Positions 58,724-64,000 of a DNA stretch of 64,000 bases are shown piece after piece. Position numbers and translations under genes: made by a program. Origin of the DNA: Peribacillus muralis (GTDB lineage: Bacteria; Bacillota; Bacilli; Bacillales; DSM-1321). The stretch is taken from positions 337,446 through 401,445 of the forward strand of contig NZ_LMBV01000004.1 of assembly GCF_001439925.1 (NCBI RefSeq), read 5' to 3'. The notes beneath the pieces were generated by a model. The model was not told the DNA's origin and ran no database searches. It saw only the letters and a program-made list of their open reading frames with translations. Within the stretch, counting starts at the first letter, position 1, and every line of letters begins with the position of its first letter.

Positions 58724-58739
58724 GTTCTTTATTGTGAAC
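58724..58739. promoter_or_regulatory. SinR-like site between epsB and epsC
   Basis: GTTCTTTATTGTGAAC keeps both GTTC/GAAC outer arms with three central differences from the 16-bp palindrome. It lies just upstream of the EAR element. Confidence 0.5.
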
Positions 58740-58762
58740 GATACATTAGATTACAATAATAA

Positions 58763-58873
58763 CTGGTGATGTCTCCTTGCCATTATACACGGAGGCACTC
58801 GATCATGCTGTGGGTTGAAGGACCTTAGACGCCAGTCGTCAAGAGTGTGGGGTGAGGGAGGGTTAAATGCCCT
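58763..58873 (+). ncRNA. EAR (eps-associated RNA) antitermination element
   Basis: Located between epsB and epsC, exactly where EAR lies in B. subtilis. The sequence is GC-richer than its surroundings and has blocks GGAGGCACTCGATCATGCTG and GGGTTGAAGGACCTTAGACG, with local stems GTCTCC/GGAGGC and AGGG/CCCT. EAR is known to promote readthrough of terminators in the long eps transcript. Boundaries are approximate and the identification is from position and recall of the motif, not a covariance search. Confidence 0.8.
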
Positions 58874-58884
58874 ATTTTTCTATT

Positions 58885-58935
58885 AAAGTGCTAATGAATG
58901 CTGTCTTATAATAAGACGGCATTCATTAGCACTTT
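58885..58935 (+). terminator. Very long hairpin directly after EAR
   Basis: A 24-bp stem: AAAGTGCTAATGAATGC plus TGTCTTA with TAAGACG plus GCATTCATTAGCACTTT, one G.T pair, loop of 3 nt. No T-run follows (ATCATAGG), so termination would be inefficient. It may instead be an RNase-resistant or EAR-regulated element. Confidence 0.8.
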
Positions 58936-58993
58936 ATCATAGGAGGCCATTTCATTGCACTTCTATGCTGGATTTCTTAGGGGGGGGAACATA

Positions 58994-60814
58994 TTGACGT
59001 ATCAGCAAAGATTATCTCTATTTATATTAATTGATTCTTGTATTGTCCTATCAGCCATATTTCTAGGCCGGTTTTTGGTGGATGCCAGCATTTATGTATT
59101 TACACTCCCAATAGTGCTTAGCTCTGTTACGATCCTCCTTAGCCATCATCTTTTTGCCATTACATTTCATTTATATAAAAAAGCTTGGGAATATGCGAGC
59201 ATAGGTGAACTGGCCATTATCTTTAAAACGGTTACAGCTTCCATTTTTACTACAGCCATTATACAAGGTATCCTTTTTCAAGATGTGTATTATCGATTAT
59301 TGGCGGTAACGTGGCTGCTTCATATGCTTTTGATAGGCGGATCACGATTTTGCTGGAGAATGTACAGAGATCAATATTTGATTAAATATGAAAATAAAAA
59401 AAGAACGTTAATCATCGGAGCCGGATCAGCAGGTACAATGGTTGCGCGGCAGCTATTAAAAAACAATGATGTTGATTTATTGCCTGTAGCGTTTATTGAT
59501 GATAATCCAAGAAAACATAATCTTGATATTTTAGGAATCCCTGTCGTCGGAGATGTGGGAAAAATCGCCCGAAAAGTTGAAGCCTTACAGATCGAGCATA
59601 TCATCATTGCCATTCCTTCCTTGAATAAACAGGAGATGAATCGAATTTTTCAAGAATGTGCAAGAACCAATGCAAAAACGCAAATCCTGCCCATGCTGGA
59701 AGATTTATTAACAGGAAAGCTTTCAGTCAATAAATTCAGAGACGTACAAGTCGAGGACCTTCTCGGGAGAGAGCCAGTCGAATTGGATATCGATGTAATA
59801 TCTGAATATGTAACGGAAAAGGTAATCTTGGTCACTGGGGCAGGAGGGTCAATCGGATCGGAGATTTGCCGGCAAATCTCCAAATTCAATCCTTCAAAGT
59901 TAATATTGCTTGGTCATGGTGAAAATAGTATATATACAATTGAAATGGAATTGAGAGAAACATATAAAAATATCGAATTTTTAACGGAAATTGCCGACCT
60001 TCAAGATCAAAAAAAAATGCTGTCAGTCATGGCGGAATACCAGCCGGATGTCGTTTATCATGCTGCAGCACATAAACATGTACCATTAATGGAACGCAAT
60101 CCTGAAGAAGCGGTCAAGAATAACTTGATAGGTACGATGAATACCGCCAAAGCGGCAAGCTGGAACGGTGTTAAAACATTTGTGATGATATCCAGTGATA
60201 AGGCTGTCAATCCTACCAGCGTTATGGGCTCCACTAAAAGACTTGCGGAAATGACGATTCAACAAATGAATGGAAACAGCAAGACAAAATTTGTGGCCGT
60301 ACGGTTTGGAAATGTACTGGGGAGCCGCGGAAGTGTCATCCCGCTATTCACCAAGCAAATTGAGAAAGGCGGACCAGTCACCGTGACTCATCCTGATATG
60401 ATTCGGTATTTCATGACAATCCCTGAAGCTTCCAGACTTGTCATTCAGGCAGGTGCTCTAGCAAAGGGCGGCGAGATTTTCGTCCTTGATATGGGCAATC
60501 CGGTGAAGATTGTCGATCTAGCTAAAAATTTGATTAAGCTCTCGGGACACTCTGAAGAGGATATAGCGATACAATTCACTGGCACAAGACCAGGTGAAAA
60601 GCTTTTTGAAGAGCTATTGAACAAAACGGAGATTCACGACCAAAAGATATATCCGAATATCTACATCGGTAAAACAGGAAAACTATATACAAAGGAAATT
60701 GAGGAGATCATTAACAGCTATGCGGAAATGGATAAAGAAACATTACGGAGAAAGCTTGTCGATTTGGCTAATGAACGTGTAACCGCACCTCCTCTCGTTT
60801 CAGTTTCGAACTAA
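58994..60814 (+). CDS. epsC: UDP-sugar 4,6-dehydratase (PglF/CapD-like, membrane)
   Basis: A 606-aa protein: four N-terminal helices (to about residue 105), a CoA/nucleotide-binding core (KRTLIIGAGSAGTMVARQLL) and a C-terminal SDR catalytic domain with VTGAGGSIGSEICRQ and SSDKAVNPTSVMGSTKRLAE. Met replaces the usual Tyr of YxxxK, as in PglF-type enzymes. It makes a 4-keto-6-deoxy sugar for exopolysaccharide. TTG 58994 (AGGGGGGGG at 58979-58987) gives MTYQQRLSLFILID; an upstream TTG 58955 with AGGAGG also exists. Confidence 0.9.
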   Translation: MTYQQRLSLFILIDSCIVLSAIFLGRFLVDASIYVFTLPIVLSSVTILLSHHLFAITFHLYKKAWEYASIGELAIIFKTVTASIFTTAIIQGILFQDVYYRLLAVTWLLHMLLIGGSRFCWRMYRDQYLIKYENKKRTLIIGAGSAGTMVARQLLKNNDVDLLPVAFIDDNPRKHNLDILGIPVVGDVGKIARKVEALQIEHIIIAIPSLNKQEMNRIFQECARTNAKTQILPMLEDLLTGKLSVNKFRDVQVEDLLGREPVELDIDVISEYVTEKVILVTGAGGSIGSEICRQISKFNPSKLILLGHGENSIYTIEMELRETYKNIEFLTEIADLQDQKKMLSVMAEYQPDVVYHAAAHKHVPLMERNPEEAVKNNLIGTMNTAKAASWNGVKTFVMISSDKAVNPTSVMGSTKRLAEMTIQQMNGNSKTKFVAVRFGNVLGSRGSVIPLFTKQIEKGGPVTVTHPDMIRYFMTIPEASRLVIQAGALAKGGEIFVLDMGNPVKIVDLAKNLIKLSGHSEEDIAIQFTGTRPGEKLFEELLNKTEIHDQKIYPNIYIGKTGKLYTKEIEEIINSYAEMDKETLRRKLVDLANERVTAPPLVSVSN

Positions 60815-60902
60815 CCGCCATTCGCAATTTATTTATGAAATCTGGTTGCATGAAATCATGTAAGGATACATGAACAGGATACTGAAGGGATCGTGAATCA
60901 TA

Positions 60903-62054
60903 GTGAAGGAAGTCCTATTTTGTGCAACGAAGGATTATCATTTCGAAGCGTTTCACTTGCCATATTTTAAATGGTTCAAGGAACAAGGATATATAGTTCA
61001 TACAGCAGCTCATGGGGATTTGGATCTTCCATTCGTTGATAAAAAACATATAATCCCCATCCAAAGGTCGCCATTTAAAAAGGAAAATCTATTGGCATAT
61101 AAAGAACTGAAATACATTATCGAAAACAACCATTTTCAAATCATCCATTGTCATACACCGATGGGCGGAGTCCTAGGCAGATTAGCGGGCCGAAAATCGC
61201 GGGAACGGGATACAAAAATGATTTATACAGCCCACGGCTTTCATTTCTGCAAAGGCGCCCCGATGCTAAACTGGCTCATTTATTACCCTATTGAAAAAGC
61301 ATTGGCTAGTTTGACAGATTGTTTAATTACGATTAATGATGAAGATTTTCAGCTTGCCATCCAAAGAAATTTCAAGGCACAAAAGATTACTCACATCCAA
61401 GGTGTCGGAGTTGACACGAATCATTATCACCCCGTCTCCCCTAACAAGAAAAACATGCTCAGAGCGGAAAAAGGCTATCATGATGATGACTTCCTTATGT
61501 TTTATGCAGCAGAGTTTAATAGAAACAAAAACCAGCAATTATTGCTTAAGGTTTTCTCCATGATAAAAGACGAGATTTCACAGCCACGGTTACTGTTGGC
61601 AGGAGATGGTCCTCTATTAGATGAGTGCAAGAAGCTGGCACACACATTAGGTATTCACAATCGAGTGGATTTTCTTGGATTCAGGAAAGATATAGCCCAT
61701 TTATTGAAAATCAGTGATCTTGCTGTCGCATCTAGCTTAAGAGAAGGGCTTCCGGTGAATATCATGGAAGCGATGGCGTGCGGCTTGCCTATAATTGCTA
61801 ATGAAAATAGAGGACATAGGGAGCTCGTTTCCAACGGTCAAAATGGCTGGTTAATTAAAAAAAATGATGAAAAGTCTTTTTCTGAAAAAATCATAAAAAT
61901 CGCTGGCAATAAGGATATGAGAAAAGTACTTGGGGAGACCAGCCAGATCATGGTTGAAAGGAAATATAGCATGAAAAAAATCATGGAAGCCAAAAGTGAA
62001 CTGTATAAATCATATATGGAAGATGCGGAGGATAAAGTATGGGGAATCCACTAA
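60903..62054 (+). CDS. epsD: Exopolysaccharide glycosyltransferase (EpsD-like)
   Basis: A 383-aa GT4 (GT-B) glycosyltransferase: VLFCATKDYHFEAFHLPYFK at the N-terminus, IYTAHGFHFCKG, VDFLGFRKDIAHLLKISDL, and the donor-binding ASSLREGLPVNIMEAMACGL. Start GTG 60903 after AAGGGA. It follows epsC in the same order as B. subtilis and overlaps epsF by 16 nt. Confidence 0.88.
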   Translation: MKEVLFCATKDYHFEAFHLPYFKWFKEQGYIVHTAAHGDLDLPFVDKKHIIPIQRSPFKKENLLAYKELKYIIENNHFQIIHCHTPMGGVLGRLAGRKSRERDTKMIYTAHGFHFCKGAPMLNWLIYYPIEKALASLTDCLITINDEDFQLAIQRNFKAQKITHIQGVGVDTNHYHPVSPNKKNMLRAEKGYHDDDFLMFYAAEFNRNKNQQLLLKVFSMIKDEISQPRLLLAGDGPLLDECKKLAHTLGIHNRVDFLGFRKDIAHLLKISDLAVASSLREGLPVNIMEAMACGLPIIANENRGHRELVSNGQNGWLIKKNDEKSFSEKIIKIAGNKDMRKVLGETSQIMVERKYSMKKIMEAKSELYKSYMEDAEDKVWGIH

Positions 62055-63142
62055 GAATCCTGCATGTTGTCGTCAATATGAATCGAGGCGGAGCGGAAAC
62101 CTTAATCATGAACTTATATCGCAATATCGATCGCTCCAAAATCCAATTCGATTTCCTTACATCAAAAAAGGGTGTATTCGATGATGAAATTGAACAACTT
62201 GGAGGTAACATCCATAGAATTCCTTATATTTCCGATGTGGGACACTTTGCATATAAAAAACATTTAGACTCATTCTTTCGCGAGAATGATACGTATAAAG
62301 TCGTACATGCCCATATGGATAAAATGAGTGGACTTGTTCTTCAATCAGCGAAAAAAGCAGGAATTCCGAAACGAATTTCCCATAGTCATAATACCCGAAG
62401 TGAAGGCGGCTTGGCTTCCCGGATCTACAAATGGTATGCAGGGAATTTAATCATGAATAATGCTACAAATTTATTGGCTTGTTCCAGACAGGCAGCACGC
62501 TGGTTATTTAAAGATAAACAAGCGGATATTTTAAAAAACGGCATTGAATGTACATCATTCTCATACTCAGCTGAGACAAGAAATATAGTGAGAAAAGAAT
62601 GGAATATTGATAGCGGAACAACAGTGTTAGGTCATGTGGGAAGGTTCGCTCAACAAAAAAATCATCGTTTTTTAATCGATATTTTTGCAGAGTTTGTTAA
62701 AGAAACAGAAAATGCCGTGCTGATATTAATCGGGGAAGGAACGTTAAAACCCGAAATAGTAGCAAAAGTTAAAGCTCTTAAGTTAGAAAACAAAGTTAAA
62801 TTCCTAGGGGTGCGAAGTGATATTAATCGGATCCTGCAAGCCTTTGATGTTTTTATCTTTCCTTCGCTGCATGAAGGCTTGCCCGTTTCCCTTATTGAAG
62901 CGCAAGCAGCAGGCCTGCCATGCATCATCTCGGATCGAATATCGCAAGAAGTGGATTTGGGTATCAATCTTATTGAATTTCTGCCCATCTCCAATAAATC
63001 AATATGGATCTCCCATTTAATGAAGTTAACTAATATCAATAGAAACAGAGATATACTTTCAGATTCATTTTCCAAACAGGGCTATTCGATTAACGAAACA
63101 GCCAATGAATTAAAAGAATTTTATCTATCAATGTCAGGGTGA
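62039..63142 (+). CDS. epsF: Exopolysaccharide glycosyltransferase (EpsF-like)
   Basis: A 367-aa GT4 enzyme: RILHVVVNMNRGGAETLIMN, YKVVHAHMDKMSGLVL, VLGHVGRFAQQKNHRFLI and FPSLHEGLPVSLIEAQAAGL. The MNRGGAETLIMNLYRNID start is typical of EpsF. Overlaps epsD (16 nt) and the next gene (TGATG at 63140-63144), so the genes are translationally coupled. In B. subtilis epsE lies between epsD and epsF; here it does not. Confidence 0.88.
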   Translation: MGNPLRILHVVVNMNRGGAETLIMNLYRNIDRSKIQFDFLTSKKGVFDDEIEQLGGNIHRIPYISDVGHFAYKKHLDSFFRENDTYKVVHAHMDKMSGLVLQSAKKAGIPKRISHSHNTRSEGGLASRIYKWYAGNLIMNNATNLLACSRQAARWLFKDKQADILKNGIECTSFSYSAETRNIVRKEWNIDSGTTVLGHVGRFAQQKNHRFLIDIFAEFVKETENAVLILIGEGTLKPEIVAKVKALKLENKVKFLGVRSDINRILQAFDVFIFPSLHEGLPVSLIEAQAAGLPCIISDRISQEVDLGINLIEFLPISNKSIWISHLMKLTNINRNRDILSDSFSKQGYSINETANELKEFYLSMSG

Positions 63143-64000
63143 TGTCTATGAAAACGTTAACCGTGTTCACGCCAACCTATAATAGGGCTTATTGCCTTGA
63201 AACATGTTATCGAAGTTTAGTCAGTCAGGATAATCAAGATTTCACTTGGTTAATTATTGATGATGGATCAACGGATCATACAAAAGAAATGGTACAAGAG
63301 TGGATTCAAGAGAAAAAAATTGATATTACGTATTTTCATCAAGAAAACCAAGGGATGCATGGTGCCCATAATACGGCCTATAAGCTTATCGAGACTGAAT
63401 TGAATGTCTGCATAGATTCGGATGACTATATGGCTGAGGATGCCGTTGAAAACATCGTTTCATTTTGGGAAAAGCATGGAAATGACAACGTAAGCGGCAT
63501 CGCTGCTCTCGATGCAACGATCGATCACCAAATCATCGGATCAAGATTACCTGAAGCCATCCATAGTTCCACTTTATTTGATCTTTATTACAAACATGGC
63601 GTAACTGGAGACAAGAAGCTAGTATATCGTACGGAACTTACAAAGCTATATCCTTATCCCCTTTTTAAAAATGAGAAGTATGTTGGGCTGGCTTATAAAT
63701 ACTATATGCTGGATAAGCAATATGAACTGTTACTGATGAACGAAGTGCTTTGTCATGTTGAATATCTCCCTGATGGTTCCTCACTAAATATGTATAAGCA
63801 ATACCTAAAAAACCCAAGGGGGTTTTCATTTTATCGCAAAGAACTTATGATGTTACCATTTGGTGGCAAAATATATAAATATAAGCAAGCGATCCATTAT
63901 GTATCTAGTAATCTTCTTATGAAAAATCCGAAACTGTTCATTGAAACGCCTAAGAAAGGACTCACGGTTTTGGCCTTTCCATTAGGCTTTCTTTTATATG
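63142..64000 (+). CDS. GT2 glycosyltransferase, 3' end outside window
   Basis: An open frame from ATG 63142 to the window edge, at least 286 aa. The N-terminal GT-A fold shows TLTVFTPTYNRAYCLETCYR, WLIIDDGSTDHT, and the metal-binding NVCIDSDDYMAEDAVENI. Coupled to epsF by a TGATG overlap. It is a GT2 enzyme of the eps operon but its sequence does not look like the bifunctional EpsE of B. subtilis, so no symbol is given. No stop is reached. Confidence 0.85.
   Translation, partial: MSMKTLTVFTPTYNRAYCLETCYRSLVSQDNQDFTWLIIDDGSTDHTKEMVQEWIQEKKIDITYFHQENQGMHGAHNTAYKLIETELNVCIDSDDYMAEDAVENIVSFWEKHGNDNVSGIAALDATIDHQIIGSRLPEAIHSSTLFDLYYKHGVTGDKKLVYRTELTKLYPYPLFKNEKYVGLAYKYYMLDKQYELLLMNEVLCHVEYLPDGSSLNMYKQYLKNPRGFSFYRKELMMLPFGGKIYKYKQAIHYVSSNLLMKNPKLFIETPKKGLTVLAFPLGFLLY

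Overview
The window looks like chromosomal DNA of a low-GC, Gram-positive, spore-former-type Bacillaceae, most like Bacillus/Peribacillus. Evidence: GGAGG-type ribosome binding sites with frequent TTG/GTG starts, an S-box in front of cysH, cre boxes, sigma-B- and sigma-54-type promoters, a glgBCDA operon and a SinR-like eps operon with its EAR element. This is inferred from content; no database search was possible. No rRNA, tRNA, CRISPR array or intact IS was seen.

Layout. 1-1.2 kb: end of pdxS and pdxT (PLP synthase). 1.7-10.8 kb: sulfur assimilation, with an FMN reductase, S-box leader, yezD, cysH, sat, cysC, a ferredoxin-type sulfite reductase, a DUF3906-like gene, the three siroheme genes and a TSUP exporter. 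11-12.1 kb: a decayed glycosyltransferase and mug. 12.8-19.8 kb: a GH15 protein and glgB-C-D-A. 19.9-26.5 kb: housekeeping genes (cls, exoA, HNH protein, yebE, DinB, histidine phosphatase, SDR). 26.5-29.6 kb: gene-poor, with a GC-rich interspersed repeat and an odd J-domain protein. 29.4-36.9 kb: a probable polyhydroxybutyrate-use locus (sigma-54 activator, oligomer hydrolase, secreted depolymerase, AtoE transporter). 37.3-40 kb: rifampicin phosphotransferase-like gene. 40.5-45 kb: opuCABCD osmoprotectant importer and speD, each behind a sigma-B-like promoter. 45-49.6 kb: DoxX-like, DUF1801, YeiH-family exporter with divergent LysR gene, unknown membrane protein.

50.0-57.0 kb is the most notable region: a complete lasso-peptide cluster of the paeninodin (C-terminally phosphorylated) type. 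It has the cyclase, a 41-aa precursor missed by ordinary ORF length cut-offs, an HPr-kinase-like kinase, a PqqD-like RRE protein, a transglutaminase-like leader protease, a nucleotidyltransferase-fold protein and an ABC exporter. It runs directly into an exopolysaccharide (eps) operon (57.2 kb to the window end) with an EAR RNA element between epsB and epsC.

The same perfect 16-bp palindrome, GTTCTTTATAAAGAAC, lies in front of both the lasso operon and the eps operon, and diverged copies recur at two further eps-region positions. It matches the SinR half-site GTTCTYT. This suggests the lasso peptide is switched on together with the biofilm matrix.

Several families of short intergenic repeats and terminator-like hairpins recur across the window and are listed separately.
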